From the NCBI RefSeq assembly GCF_044386045.1, contig NZ_JBISCD010000039.1:441202-505201 (forward strand): a stretch of DNA of 64,000 bases, in the 5' to 3' direction. Of the stretch, positions 28,482-37,551 are shown piece by piece (position 1 is the first letter of the stretch; the number at the start of each line of letters is the position of its first letter). The notes under the pieces are model-generated. The model searched no databases. It was given only the letters and a program-made list of their open reading frames with translations, and was not told the DNA's origin. The translations under genes and the position numbers were made by a program. Origin of the DNA: Thalassobellus sediminis (GTDB taxonomy: Bacteria; Bacteroidota; Bacteroidia; Flavobacteriales; Flavobacteriaceae).

Positions 28482-29819
28482 TTAGTCATCTACCCTTAAT
28501 AAATCTTCAGAGGCATAATGATCTTTAGATGCTATTATTTTATTAATACGCAATCTAAAGTCTGGTTTTTTACTATTATCTAAATCAATAAAGGTTTCTG
28601 AATTATCGCTTTTTGAGTAAACATTATAAAATGCACTATTACCATACCAGTTTTCTAAATCTTCATTATTTGAATTGTTTTCAACAAAAATGTTTCCATT
28701 ACAATTATTAAAATACATATTAGCAAACTTGATTTTTTCTAAATTATCTTGATTAATCTGAATTTTATCTTCAAATAAAACGGCTGGGTTAAAACCAGAA
28801 ATTACACTTTTATCCATATCAAGAGATGTATTTTGACCAATAAAAACAGCTTCTTTAACTAAGCCCATACTAATATCAGACTTTAAATTATCACTCTCAT
28901 TTAATAATGTTAAATTCTTTGCAACAACTAAAGTTCCTTTTTTGGTGAAATCTACTAATTCTCTTTTGTCATAAGATAAAACCATTATACATCTTGAACC
29001 TTCACTACTAGAAATATATGGAGACCTAACTGCTAATGAATTATTAATTTTACATTGTGCTCCATAATTGAACTTAAAATCATTACTATTTGATTTATAT
29101 GATACAACCTTGTTTAAACAAATATCGCCACCTAAAACTTCAAACGAATCTCCTGCAGAATGACTTATCATAATATTTTCAAAAACAGTTTCGTTTCCTA
29201 CACTTGCTAATAATAATCCGTTAAAATATCCAGCTGCTTTTATTCTTTTTCCTGCATATTCTATTCTTACATATCTTAATACTCCAGAATTACTTTGATA
29301 ATTTTCTCCACCGTAATTTGTGTTCCCATAAGCATCTTCAGCTAATTGAGTGTAAAACGCAGATACAGAACCATTACCAAATTTATTAGTTGGAGCTTCA
29401 CCTAATATAATTAAACCTCCCCAATCTCCTGCTCTTTTAACACTTTTGCTAGAAGTAAAAACAATAGGGTCTGTTTCTAGACCATCGGCTATTATTTTAG
29501 AACCTTTAGAAATAGTTAAAGATGCTTTTGAATCATAATCTCCAATTATTATAGTTCCAGGCTCTATCGTTAAAGTAGCATCGTTAGTTACAAAAACATT
29601 ACCTAAAAGCAAATAAGTGTCTCTTTTAGAAAGTGTTAAGTCATTAGTAATATTACCTGTTAAGATTTGTGTTGGCTCCGGATAATCATTTTGACTTGGT
29701 TCGAATTCGGTCCAATTATATAACCAATTATTAGCACCAATTATTCCTTTTTCTTGTTGAGCAAAGACATTTCCAATTACAAAAAGAAATATCAATATTG
29801 TGTAAGTAAAAATTTTCAT
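28482..29819 (-). CDS. Exported beta-helix-like protein of unknown function
   Basis: I start at the ATG at 29819 (MKIFTYTILIF), which gives 445 residues and a clean signal peptide ending VFA before Gln. The frame extends to a GTG at 29855 but the added 12 residues are hydrophilic and spoil the signal peptide. The chain contains LTGNITNDLTLSKRDTYLL, LTIEPGTIIIGDY, and DPIVFTSSKS followed by RAGDWGGLIILGEAPTN. This pattern is common in Bacteroidetes secreted proteins with a right-handed parallel beta-helix. I see no T9SS CTD and no catalytic motif. It has a good promoter and is the first gene of a probable three-gene unit with the type B cargo and PorP-SPOR genes. Confidence 0.8.
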   Translation of the reverse strand: MKIFTYTILIFLFVIGNVFAQQEKGIIGANNWLYNWTEFEPSQNDYPEPTQILTGNITNDLTLSKRDTYLLLGNVFVTNDATLTIEPGTIIIGDYDSKASLTISKGSKIIADGLETDPIVFTSSKSVKRAGDWGGLIILGEAPTNKFGNGSVSAFYTQLAEDAYGNTNYGGENYQSNSGVLRYVRIEYAGKRIKAAGYFNGLLLASVGNETVFENIMISHSAGDSFEVLGGDICLNKVVSYKSNSNDFKFNYGAQCKINNSLAVRSPYISSSEGSRCIMVLSYDKRELVDFTKKGTLVVAKNLTLLNESDNLKSDISMGLVKEAVFIGQNTSLDMDKSVISGFNPAVLFEDKIQINQDNLEKIKFANMYFNNCNGNIFVENNSNNEDLENWYGNSAFYNVYSKSDNSETFIDLDNSKKPDFRLRINKIIASKDHYASEDLLRVDD

Positions 29820-29869
29820 AACTAAATATTTATCGTTTAAGTAGATTTGGGGCACTTAAAAACATTAAT

Positions 29870-29900
29870 CAAAAATACAAAAAACACTATGAAATACCAA
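29870..29900 (-). promoter_or_regulatory. Promoter of the beta-helix/cargo/PorP-SPOR unit
   Basis: On the minus strand: TTG at 29900-29898, a 20-base spacer, and TATTTTTG at 29877-29870. The start codon is at 29819, leaving a leader of about 45 bases. Confidence 0.65.
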
Positions 29901-29970
29901 TTTTTTCGACAAAATACACATAATCTTTGATTTATTAATATATATTAACCGATGAAATGCAATTAATATA

Positions 29971-30001
29971 AAAAAGAGACTATATAGTAAAGTCTCTTTA
30001 T
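29971..30001 (-). terminator. Terminator of the 147-residue protein gene
   Basis: A 9-bp perfect stem, AAAGAGACT (29973-29981) with AGTCTCTTT (29991-29999), is followed on the minus strand by a T-run derived from the A-run at 29970-29975. It lies 20 bases after the stop at 30021. Confidence 0.8.
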
Positions 30002-30020
30002 TTATGAAAAAAATTAATTA

Positions 30021-30464
30021 TTAATGAAATTCACTATACTCATGCAAAGATTTCATAGTTTCTTCGTAAAATAGTATAGCAGCAATTAAATTATCTGTAT
30101 CAGAATATGGTAATATACGCCTTTGAAACTCTCCTGTTGATTCTAAAAAATCTTCAGTAGCTTCAAATTGATCATCTAATGCTTTTCTATTATCGCTATC
30201 ATTTGGAATTCCTAAAGTAGTCATTGTAACTCCTGGCTTTGTAGCAAATGCAATATAAGGTAATAACTTAACAAGACTTTCAATACGCTCTACATATAAA
30301 ACAAGTAACTCACCTTTTTGCATGCGCTCTAGGTCTTCTTTATTGTGGTATTTTTTTATAGCTACTTTAGAAATTATACTTTTAGCCTCTTTATTTTTTT
30401 GAGCAAAACCTATACCAGCTATCAAAAAAAAGCTAAAACTAAGTAACACAATTTTAATTTTCAT
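30021..30464 (-). CDS. Small exported protein of unknown function
   Basis: This 147-residue protein has a signal peptide (SFSFFLIAGIGFA) ending before Gln. The mature part is mostly helical and charged, with no cysteine and no membrane segment. It contains KYHNKEDLERMQKGELLVLY, a stretch LPYIAFATKPGVTMTTLGIP, and a C-terminus ETMKSLHEYSEFH. I do not recognise the family, though proteins of this size and style are widespread in Flavobacteriaceae. It has its own consensus promoter and terminator and so is a monocistronic unit between the surface region and the aromatic island. Confidence 0.7.
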   Translation of the reverse strand: MKIKIVLLSFSFFLIAGIGFAQKNKEAKSIISKVAIKKYHNKEDLERMQKGELLVLYVERIESLVKLLPYIAFATKPGVTMTTLGIPNDSDNRKALDDQFEATEDFLESTGEFQRRILPYSDTDNLIAAILFYEETMKSLHEYSEFH

Positions 30465-30489
30465 ATCTTAGATTTAAGGGTTTAAAAGA

Positions 30490-30519
30490 CAAATTTATGC
30501 AATTAATCGTTAAAAACAA
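30490..30519 (-). promoter_or_regulatory. Promoter of the 147-residue exported protein gene
   Basis: On the minus strand: TTG at 30519-30517, a 19-base spacer, and TAAATTTG at 30497-30490. The start codon lies 25 bases downstream. Confidence 0.7.
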
Positions 30520-30746
30520 TCTTTTTGTCGATTTTTTTGTATGTTAATATTTTATCTCTCGTGTTTATTTAACTAATTTTAGGACAAATTAAAATAACAT
30601 AGCATTCATAATACGCAATTTCTTTAAATTAGTTGTTTATAAGTATGCGTGGTTAAATTATACTTATGAAAATGCTATTATTTTCATTCTAACAAACACA
30701 AATACAAACCTTTTTAAGAAAGACAGATTAAGATTAATTTAACATT

Positions 30747-30782
30747 AAAAATGCCCAAAACAAATTGTTTTGGGCATTTTTT
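30747..30782 (-). terminator. Terminator downstream of the FAH operon
   Basis: A near-continuous inverted repeat around GCCCAAAACA and TGTTTTGGGC (30753-30775) is flanked by A and T runs. It ends the minus-strand operon 31 bases after the FAH stop and could also work in the other direction. Confidence 0.85.
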
Positions 30783-30813
30783 ACAGTATCAACACAAAAA
30801 AAAGTAAACTAAC

Positions 30814-31773
30814 TCAAACTACTGTATTTTTTAATATTCCTATGTTTTCAATTTCTAATTCTACTACATCTCCAGGTTCTAGAGGCCTGTGTACTGAAAA
30901 ATTATTCTCTATTAAACTTCCCCAGCCAACAGTACCACTTCCTAAAATATCTCCAGGCATAAGTGTAACATTGTTTTCAGAAGCTCTCTCCATCATTTCT
31001 GGAAATGTATAATGAACCGTTTTATAATTCCCTTCACAAATAGTTTTACCATTAATTTTGGCAGTCATTTTTAAATCTAGTCTACCATCGGTATGCTTAG
31101 GCATGGCTAAATGTTTAGGATGTGATTCTCGAGAAATAGAGCATCTAAAAGACTCCATTTCATCTTTAGTAACAATACAAGGCCCTATGGCATTCGCAAA
31201 ATCTTTTCCTTTATGCGGCCCTAAAGGAACTGTCATTTCTTTTCTTTGTATAGCTCTTGCTGTCCAATCATTAAAAACAGTGTAACCAAAAATATAATCA
31301 TTAGCATCTTCCACCTTTATATCTTTACCCTTTTTTCCAATAATAACAGCTATTTCTAATTCAATATCCATTTTCTCTTCACCAACTGGTCTTTTAATCT
31401 TATCATTAGGACCATAAATAGCTTGATGATTGGTAAAGTAAAATATAGGCATATCATACCAAGCTTCACTTACTGTATGACCAAAAGATTTAGATGCGTT
31501 AAGCATATGTTCTTCAAAAGCAACATAATCTCTAAAACTTCTTGGATTGGTTAATGGAGCTAATAACTTAACTTCAGATAATTTATAATGTGCTTCTAAA
31601 CTTTCTAAATTATTATCGTTTATAATTTTAAAATATACCTCATGATTATCTATAAAGGTTAGCATATCATTTGGCAAACGCTTATCTGCCTTTTGCATTT
31701 CAACAACACCATCACCTTTTAACCAACCAATATGTACTGATTCATCTTTTTTCTGAAAAGTAACTAATTTCAT
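30814..31773 (-). CDS. Fumarylacetoacetate hydrolase (FAH) family protein
   Basis: This 319-residue cytoplasmic metal-dependent enzyme is of the FAH superfamily, which hydrolyses acylpyruvates or hydrates and decarboxylates ring-cleavage products. The metal-binding pattern is visible as MDIELEIAVIIGK near residue 130. The core FNDWTARAIQRKE, then PLGPHKGKDFANAIGPCIV, and the C-terminal GDILGSGTVGWGSLIEN are typical. It is the last gene of the minus-strand unit VOC dioxygenase, alpha/beta hydrolase, FAD monooxygenase, FAH, with 17 bases before it. In this context it probably acts on the product left after extradiol ring opening and C-C hydrolysis. The exact substrate is open. Confidence 0.9.
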   Translation of the reverse strand: MKLVTFQKKDESVHIGWLKGDGVVEMQKADKRLPNDMLTFIDNHEVYFKIINDNNLESLEAHYKLSEVKLLAPLTNPRSFRDYVAFEEHMLNASKSFGHTVSEAWYDMPIFYFTNHQAIYGPNDKIKRPVGEEKMDIELEIAVIIGKKGKDIKVEDANDYIFGYTVFNDWTARAIQRKEMTVPLGPHKGKDFANAIGPCIVTKDEMESFRCSISRESHPKHLAMPKHTDGRLDLKMTAKINGKTICEGNYKTVHYTFPEMMERASENNVTLMPGDILGSGTVGWGSLIENNFSVHRPLEPGDVVELEIENIGILKNTVV

Positions 31774-31790
31774 AGTATATTTTTAATTGT

Positions 31791-32930
31791 TTAAAATGGT
31801 TTCATTAAAACACCCGTAGCCTGACCTATTACTTTTCCAACATTCGCACCTTCAGGTAGCGACTTCCCTTCAAATTCCAGAAGTTCCCATTCTGCCAAGG
31901 TTTCTGATGCATCTACAATAGCCATACAACGCTGATAACGTCTTTTCATAAACGCATTAAAAGCATCATCAATAGTTGCAGCTTTATCCAATTCTTCAGC
32001 TAGAACAACACCATCCTCTAGAGCTAGTGCAGCTCCAGAACCTAATTGCGGAACGGTTGCATGAGCACCATCACCAATAACTATAGCTCTATTTTTAAAC
32101 CAAGGGTCTGGTAAATGACTTGCCTCTATTGGCCTGTAATTCACCAAGTCTGGTTCGGTTATTTGCCCTATAACATCTTTTACAATCTTTACAGAATATT
32201 CAGATAGATACTCTTTTAGCATAGGAATATAATCTGATTTTTTAATCCTAGGATTATCGGCTCCTTCTGCAGATACTAAGAACATATACATACTATCTTC
32301 AGACATAGGAACAAACCCAATCTTACTACGTTTTCCGTAATACATATAAGCGGTATCTAAATCTTCATGCTTTTTAAAAGCATAACGCCACACAGATACT
32401 CCCATATAGCTTGGTTTAAAATCTCCAAAAATCAATTTACGCATATCAGAATTTATGCCATCTGATGCAATCAAAATATCATAAGTCTTTTTAGTTTTAT
32501 CTGAAAATGTTACAGTAACGTCATCTTTAGAATTTTCAATATGTGTTACGGTTGTCCCCATTCTATATTGCACCCCGATCTTAATAGCTTTATCATACAT
32601 AATTTCATGTAAAGTACGTCTTGAAATACCATTATGACTAGGATATTTCCCCATTGAAGGAGCACCTGCAAGACCTATAAAATGACCTGTTGAAGTATGC
32701 ATTTTTAACTGTCCGTAAGGATATCCATGTTTCATGGTTTCATCTGCAAGACCTAAAGCATCTAATGCCTTAAGTGCATTAATTTGTTGAATGATACCAA
32801 CTCCATATACATCATAAGCATCTAGTTTTTCTGCTATTTCAACTTCAACCCCTTTTTGAGCTAAAGCAATTGCAACAGATTGACCGCCAATACCACCTCC
32901 TACAATTAATACTTTATTTACTGTCTTCAT
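31791..32930 (-). CDS. FAD-dependent aromatic monooxygenase (salicylate-hydroxylase-like)
   Basis: This 379-residue group A flavoprotein hydroxylase uses NAD(P)H and O2 to hydroxylate an aromatic ring. The FAD-binding GGGIGG is near the N-terminus, the DG motif reads LIASDGINSDMR near 175, and the GD motif IVIGDGAHATVPQLGSG near 290. It resembles salicylate and 6-hydroxynicotinate 3-monooxygenases, which can replace a carboxylate by hydroxyl. It lies 25 bases downstream of the alpha/beta hydrolase gene, in one unit with an extradiol dioxygenase, and would supply the diol that enzyme cleaves. The ring substrate is not determined by sequence. Confidence 0.9.
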   Translation of the reverse strand: MKTVNKVLIVGGGIGGQSVAIALAQKGVEVEIAEKLDAYDVYGVGIIQQINALKALDALGLADETMKHGYPYGQLKMHTSTGHFIGLAGAPSMGKYPSHNGISRRTLHEIMYDKAIKIGVQYRMGTTVTHIENSKDDVTVTFSDKTKKTYDILIASDGINSDMRKLIFGDFKPSYMGVSVWRYAFKKHEDLDTAYMYYGKRSKIGFVPMSEDSMYMFLVSAEGADNPRIKKSDYIPMLKEYLSEYSVKIVKDVIGQITEPDLVNYRPIEASHLPDPWFKNRAIVIGDGAHATVPQLGSGAALALEDGVVLAEELDKAATIDDAFNAFMKRRYQRCMAIVDASETLAEWELLEFEGKSLPEGANVGKVIGQATGVLMKPF

Positions 32931-32955
32931 AGTTTGCTGGTTTTTAGTTGGTTAA

Positions 32956-34071
32956 TTATTCATGGATTTTATCGGCTATCCAATCAAACATGTCTAAAGC
33001 AGGCATGAAATTATCAACCTGACAATGTTGTGATCCACTTTCTCCATCAGGAACAATTTTCATTTGATGTTCACAAGTCAGGTGCTTTTCTAAATTAATA
33101 GCGTGTTCAACAAAGTTTTGTTTATCACCTCCGCCATGCATTATGAATGTTGGCATAGATATTTTTTCTGCTATACCATTCTCTAAAGTAAAACCTTCTA
33201 ATTTCTTAAGAACATCTTCATAACTATTCACTCCCATGATATGCTGAACAATTTCTGCTAATGGGTGTTTACCACTTCTACCTGCCCAAACAGAATAGTA
33301 AGACCAAACAGCCCCAAACACCATACATACTTTAAAGCGAGGTTCGAATGCTGCACAACGTGCCGCCATATAACCACCCATTGAAACTCCTGCTATACCT
33401 ACACTTGTAGTATCTACTTCTTCTTTTAAGTTTTCTAGTACCCAATCTAAAACCGCAGTACCAGCAACATTATAATCGTGACGAGAATGAATATGATTTA
33501 ATCTTAACGCAGCTCCCTGTCCTGGACCATCCATAGCCAATAAAGCGACTCCTCTCTCCATCAAGTGGTCTCCAATTCCAAAATAAAGTTCTTCGGCAAG
33601 ACTATCCAAGCCTCCAAACATGACCATTACGGGCGGATTCTTAACACCTTTTGGTTTAAAAAGATACCCTGGTAAAAAGGAACCTTCAAAAGGTACTTCA
33701 ACCTGCAACGGTTTTTCTTCAAAATATTTAGTTGCTTTTATAAAAGCTTCACGAGCCTTTAAATACGTTGGAATTTTTCTATCATCTTGAAGATTCATAA
33801 AAAACTCTGCTGTACGCAAATAATTAAAAGCTCTTAAATAAGTACGTCTAGCAGAAACAAAGGCCTTTTTATTTTCATATTCTTCTGCCCATTCATAAAC
33901 CTCGTTTCCTTTATTTAACCAAGCAATGTTAAATGTTTCTCTATTATCTGGGTCAATATTACCAGCCGCTTCTAAAATTTCAGCAAATTCACCACCGCCG
34001 TAATGCGCCTGTGTTAATGCTCTATTTACTTGATAAGAAGGCATATACTTACCTGGAAAAAAATGCCACAT
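32956..34071 (-). CDS. Alpha/beta hydrolase with helical N-terminal domain (C-C hydrolase-like)
   Basis: The protein has 371 residues. A helical N-terminal part (about 1-125) precedes an alpha/beta-hydrolase core with the triad Ser230 (GVSMGG), Asp316 (HGGGDKQNF) and His349 (SGSQHCQ). Among families I know, it is closest to 2,6-dihydroxypseudooxynicotine hydrolase and FrsA-like esterases. The former cleaves a carbon-carbon bond next to an aryl ketone and has the same helical lead domain. The MFGGLDSLAEE motif near the oxyanion hole is typical of that group. It follows the extradiol dioxygenase gene by 45 bases, so it likely acts on the ring-opened product or on an aryl side chain. Confidence 0.87.
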   Translation of the reverse strand: MWHFFPGKYMPSYQVNRALTQAHYGGGEFAEILEAAGNIDPDNRETFNIAWLNKGNEVYEWAEEYENKKAFVSARRTYLRAFNYLRTAEFFMNLQDDRKIPTYLKAREAFIKATKYFEEKPLQVEVPFEGSFLPGYLFKPKGVKNPPVMVMFGGLDSLAEELYFGIGDHLMERGVALLAMDGPGQGAALRLNHIHSRHDYNVAGTAVLDWVLENLKEEVDTTSVGIAGVSMGGYMAARCAAFEPRFKVCMVFGAVWSYYSVWAGRSGKHPLAEIVQHIMGVNSYEDVLKKLEGFTLENGIAEKISMPTFIMHGGGDKQNFVEHAINLEKHLTCEHQMKIVPDGESGSQHCQVDNFMPALDMFDWIADKIHE

Positions 34072-34116
34072 AGTTTTATATATTTTTAAAATTAAAAATT
34101 TCTATTTATTGAAAAA

Positions 34117-35109
34117 TTAAATATCTGCTGGTTTAACGGTGCCATCTTCTGAAAGCCCCATTTTTTTACCTTTCCCCATTTCTTTGAAAGGATTTGCAAA
34201 GCCCCATGCATCATTTGGATTATCTTGTAAATAATGTACGTCTAAATGATCTGGTGCAAACACCAATCTTGCACAAGCATAATATTCAAATAAAACGCCA
34301 CTTCCAGGATCTATAATATAAATAAAGAATCCTTCATCTGCCTTATGTCTTGTAGGCGCTCCCATAACACTCTTATAACCTTTTTCGGTAAAATAGTCTA
34401 AAGCTAAAAGCACTTCTTCTCTACTATCTACATTCCAACAAATATGGTTTAAAACACCTTGATTTGGCTCTATATTAGGGTCTGTAAAAACAGCAATGTC
34501 GTGTGATAGATTAGCTAGAGTATGCAATCCGCCAATTGGTGGCTGTTCATCAGAAATTCTTATTTCATCAGGGTTTTTAAACCCTAAGGCTTTCCAAAAT
34601 TCCTTTTCAGCTGGATATGCTCCTTTAGACACCATATATGTTACATGATCAAAACGTCGTGGATTAGCTCCATTTCCTCTGTTACTTGCATATCTATCTG
34701 CATAAATACTACCACGCTCTCCTTCTTCTCTTAACCATACAACATCCCAAAATACTTCATGCATATGACCTTCAGGAGATTGAAATCTAAATGCTTTTCC
34801 ATGACCTTGGTCTCCTTCATTCCAACCTCTACCAGCACCAATACTTTCTAAATATTCTACTGCCTCATCTAAAGCTTCAGGGCTATCTGCACGCCATCCT
34901 ATATGGCCAAGTCCTGAAGTATCACTTTGAGTCAACTTTAATGTATGATGAAAATAATCACCCCAAGCTCTTAGATAAACTGAACCTTCTTCTCTACCAG
35001 TTATATCCATTCCAACTATATCACCAAAAAATTCTACTGATTTATCTAGATCTTTGGTTAGCACTTCTACATGTGCCATTTGTGAAAAATAATGCGGATT
35101 CTTTGCCAT
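34117..35109 (-). CDS. Extradiol (meta-cleavage) ring dioxygenase, VOC type I
   Basis: This 330-residue protein has two tandem VOC domains (about 8-125 and 150-280), as in catechol 2,3-dioxygenases. The C-terminal domain has the Fe(II) triad His155 (RRFDHVTYMV), His222 (LNHICWNVD) and Glu275 (VLFEYYA). His203 and His255 are placed like the second-sphere catalytic histidines of XylE. The N-terminal domain has SVYLRAWGDYFHHTLKL, shared with the catechol 2,3-dioxygenase group. It should open a catechol-type ring next to the diol. It is the first gene of its operon. A -7-like TATTTTTG lies at 35158-35151, but the TTG is 25 bases further. Confidence 0.92.
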   Translation of the reverse strand: MAKNPHYFSQMAHVEVLTKDLDKSVEFFGDIVGMDITGREEGSVYLRAWGDYFHHTLKLTQSDTSGLGHIGWRADSPEALDEAVEYLESIGAGRGWNEGDQGHGKAFRFQSPEGHMHEVFWDVVWLREEGERGSIYADRYASNRGNGANPRRFDHVTYMVSKGAYPAEKEFWKALGFKNPDEIRISDEQPPIGGLHTLANLSHDIAVFTDPNIEPNQGVLNHICWNVDSREEVLLALDYFTEKGYKSVMGAPTRHKADEGFFIYIIDPGSGVLFEYYACARLVFAPDHLDVHYLQDNPNDAWGFANPFKEMGKGKKMGLSEDGTVKPADI

Positions 35110-35285
35110 ATCTATTAAAATTTATACGTTTTTTTATTAATTTATTATTACAAAAATAAAGCAGTAACCTACTTTTAGTGAATCAAATACATTCTATTAA
35201 TATTCAAAATCAATCTATTTATTTGTTTTTAAGAATAATTTGACACTTTTTTTATTCATTTTAACCCAAAATGAATATTTAATCT

Positions 35286-35915
35286 TTATCGTGAATGATA
35301 TTGACTAACTTCTATTCCACTTCCTATGGGTAACAATATTGATGTAAAAGCCTCTTTCGTTCTAATTATATTTTGATAAGCTTCTGATTCTTTTTTAGAA
35401 ATTGGTGGAAAAATCATATTATCACCCAATACCCATGCGCCATCATTTAATTTGGATGAAAACAAATTGAAACAGGGTACATATAATTCTTTCCATAAAT
35501 CTAAAAGAACAAAGTCAAAAGTTTCTTTAGCATTTTTTATGTTAAATAAAGCATCACCAAGTCTGAAATCGACAAATTTTGACAAACCAGCTTTAGATAT
35601 TTTATCTTTGGCATACATCATTTTATCTAAATTATTCTCTAAAGTAATAACCTTACCTCCATTTGTTCTAGCTGCTTCGGCTAACCAAAGTGTTGAATAG
35701 CCATAAGAGGTTCCTATCTCTAAAATGCTTTTAGATTTAGCTGCTTTTATTAAAGTATTCATAAAAATAGCAGCATCTTCACCAACAGGAAGCAAAAACT
35801 CATCTCGACGCTTCATTGCATCAATTCCAGATAATGATTTCATTAAATGATTTTCATCATTCAAGCGTTTATCATAATCATCTAAAACTTTATTAAAACT
35901 TGGATCTAGATGCAT
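35286..35915 (-). CDS. SAM-dependent O-methyltransferase (COG4122 type)
   Basis: This 209-residue class I methyltransferase has motif I ILEIGTSYGYST, an acidic loop VITLENN, and LGDALFNI. The segment FDFVLLDLWKELYVPCFNL is where catechol O-methyltransferase-like enzymes carry metal-binding Asp residues. It likely methylates a catechol hydroxyl or a related small molecule. It sits 6 bases downstream of the DUF3861 gene, between the extradiol operon and the transporter-sulfatase operon. Its chemistry is the reverse of the VanAB demethylase encoded 12 kb away in the same island. Confidence 0.88.
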   Translation of the reverse strand: MHLDPSFNKVLDDYDKRLNDENHLMKSLSGIDAMKRRDEFLLPVGEDAAIFMNTLIKAAKSKSILEIGTSYGYSTLWLAEAARTNGGKVITLENNLDKMMYAKDKISKAGLSKFVDFRLGDALFNIKNAKETFDFVLLDLWKELYVPCFNLFSSKLNDGAWVLGDNMIFPPISKKESEAYQNIIRTKEAFTSILLPIGSGIEVSQYHSR

Positions 35916-35921
35916 AAATGA

Positions 35922-36215
35922 TTAATTTGACTTTATTTTCTTCATTAATTCACCAAAAGCAGGCCTAAAAGCTTCAAACAAAGGATTATCCTTGTTTTTC
36001 AACATAACCTCGCTAAATAATTTTAATCCTATTGCAAACTCTACAGATTGTTGTTCTGTTTTAAATCTATCTCTTTGTTTCATCCGTTCTATAATCGTAA
36101 ATATATTATCATGATTATCAAACTCTAAATCAATAGGTTCATACGTTTTATCATCTGGTCTTAGCAGCTCCAAAAGCTCTAACCTTAGTTTATATTTATT
36201 TGCCTTTTTACTCAT
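35922..36215 (-). CDS. DUF3861 family protein
   Basis: This small cytoplasmic protein of 97 residues has the pattern KLRLELLELLR, IDLEFDNHDNIFTIIERMKQR, IGLKLFSEVMLKN, and EAFRPAFGELMKKIK. This is the full-length DUF3861 signature seen in proteobacteria and Bacteroidetes. No function is established. The gene precedes the O-methyltransferase gene by 6 bases, so they are co-transcribed. It starts 112 bases after the MFS stop, so it could also be the tail of the TonB receptor-sulfatase-MFS transcript. Confidence 0.82.
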   Translation of the reverse strand: MSKKANKYKLRLELLELLRPDDKTYEPIDLEFDNHDNIFTIIERMKQRDRFKTEQQSVEFAIGLKLFSEVMLKNKDNPLFEAFRPAFGELMKKIKSN

Positions 36216-36327
36216 ATTCTAAAAATCAAAAAATTTTATATTTCATTACTAATTGCAATACTTCACTATCAACTAAAAAAAGACTTAATCTATATTTAAC
36301 TAATTCTAAGCTTTATTTTCCTAAAAC

Positions 36328-37539
36328 TTAATCAAGTACATGAACAGGAAATTCTTTCCCTTTTGTTTCCTTTAACTTGAAAAGAAAAAACAAAGACAAA
36401 ACCGCTAATACTGCTGCTACCCATAGGAAAGCAGATTCATGAATTATATCGGAAAGCGCTCCAGAAATAGCAGGTACTATTACACCTCCTACAATTTCAG
36501 CTACTGCTGTTGTTAAACCTATAGCTTTTGCTTTTAAATGATTTGGAACTGCCTCTGATGGCACAATTGCTGCAACAAGAGGTATAGCTCCTACCATAAA
36601 ATAAGAAAGAAACATGGCTGGTCTATGTAATACTGAACCATTTAAATAATAAACGGCAAAAGGGTATAAAATTCCTAAAATAACAGCGATATAAAGTGCT
36701 TTTTTTCTTCCAATTTTATCAGAAATACCAGGAAGTACAAGAGATGCTACCAACATTGAAACACCTAAAAGCCCCATAGTCATCTTCATTTCATCACCTG
36801 TCATACCTTGAGTAGTAGTAAAATATTTTGTGATGAATGGTATAGTAGCAAACCACCAACCAAAAACACAACAAGCCAATGGAATACCCCATTTCATATT
36901 ATGATATTTAAGTAATTCTGAAACCGAAAAACTAGATTTTTTGGCAATACCTACACTTTCAGCAGTACTAGGTTTTACATAAAAATACACTATAACTCCT
37001 AGAAGAAAACCTGGAGCTGCTGCTACGTAAAAGGCATTTCTCCATCCTATATTTTCAGCGATAGCTACTAAAATAATGGGTGCTAAAATAGACCCAAAAA
37101 GAGCTGCTCCAACACCTTGTAAAAGCCCTACATTTAAACCTAAACGATGAGGCGAAGATTCTCTCTCTACAAAAACTTGAGCTAATGGGATTAACGGACC
37201 TTCTGCTAGCCCCATAACAATACGAGCAACCAGTAAAGTACCAAATCCTATTGCCATACCAGACCCGAAGGAACAGATAGAAAAAATGAAAATAGCAATA
37301 ATAAAAGTTGCTTTATTTTTGTTTCTAGAATCTGACCAAGCAGTAGTATAGTAACTCGACGCAGCCCATGCTAAAGATAGACCTGCTGCTAATAAACCTA
37401 TTTGCGTATTATTTAACGCTAAATCTTTTGCCACGTATGGGATAAGATAATTAAGTGCTAAACGGTCAAAAAACAAACAACCAAAAACAAGTGACATTAA
37501 GGTTACAATACCGTTTTCGTATGTGAATAATTTTTTCAT
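36328..37539 (-). CDS. MFS transporter, probable aromatic acid or organic anion importer
   Basis: This 403-residue inner-membrane protein has twelve predicted helices. The N-terminal half has NYLIPYVAKDLALNNTQIG, the AGLSLAWAASSYYTTAWSD motif A region, and MGLAEGPLIPLAQVFV. These are characteristic of the anion:cation symporter and aromatic acid:H+ symporter groups. It starts 12 bases downstream of the arylsulfatase gene, so the pair is co-translated. The likely job is to bring the desulfated aromatic from periplasm to cytoplasm, inferred from context. Confidence 0.85.
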   Translation of the reverse strand: MKKLFTYENGIVTLMSLVFGCLFFDRLALNYLIPYVAKDLALNNTQIGLLAAGLSLAWAASSYYTTAWSDSRNKNKATFIIAIFIFSICSFGSGMAIGFGTLLVARIVMGLAEGPLIPLAQVFVERESSPHRLGLNVGLLQGVGAALFGSILAPIILVAIAENIGWRNAFYVAAAPGFLLGVIVYFYVKPSTAESVGIAKKSSFSVSELLKYHNMKWGIPLACCVFGWWFATIPFITKYFTTTQGMTGDEMKMTMGLLGVSMLVASLVLPGISDKIGRKKALYIAVILGILYPFAVYYLNGSVLHRPAMFLSYFMVGAIPLVAAIVPSEAVPNHLKAKAIGLTTAVAEIVGGVIVPAISGALSDIIHESAFLWVAAVLAVLSLFFLFKLKETKGKEFPVHVLD

Positions 37540-37551
37540 TATTTATAAAAT

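Larger units (their letters stand above)
30465..30813. other. 349-base interval between the surface region and the aromatic island
   Basis: It contains the promoter at 30490-30519 for the 147-residue protein gene and the terminator at 30747-30782 for the FAH gene. The 220 AT-rich bases between them show no ORF or convincing structure. Confidence 0.6.

Noticed and set aside
28482..29855. GTG start at 29855 for the beta-helix-like protein
   Set aside because: It adds 12 hydrophilic residues before a clean signal peptide, and the ATG at 29819 gives the normal export signal.
30598..30680. Inverted ATAGCATT/AATGCTAT in the interval before the FAH operon
   Set aside because: Only 8 bases, AT-rich, about 65 bases apart and not next to any start or stop, so it is within chance expectation.
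34791..35159. A 122-residue plus-strand ORF rich in Leu and His
   Set aside because: It is antisense to the start of the extradiol dioxygenase gene and has the skewed composition of a shadow frame.
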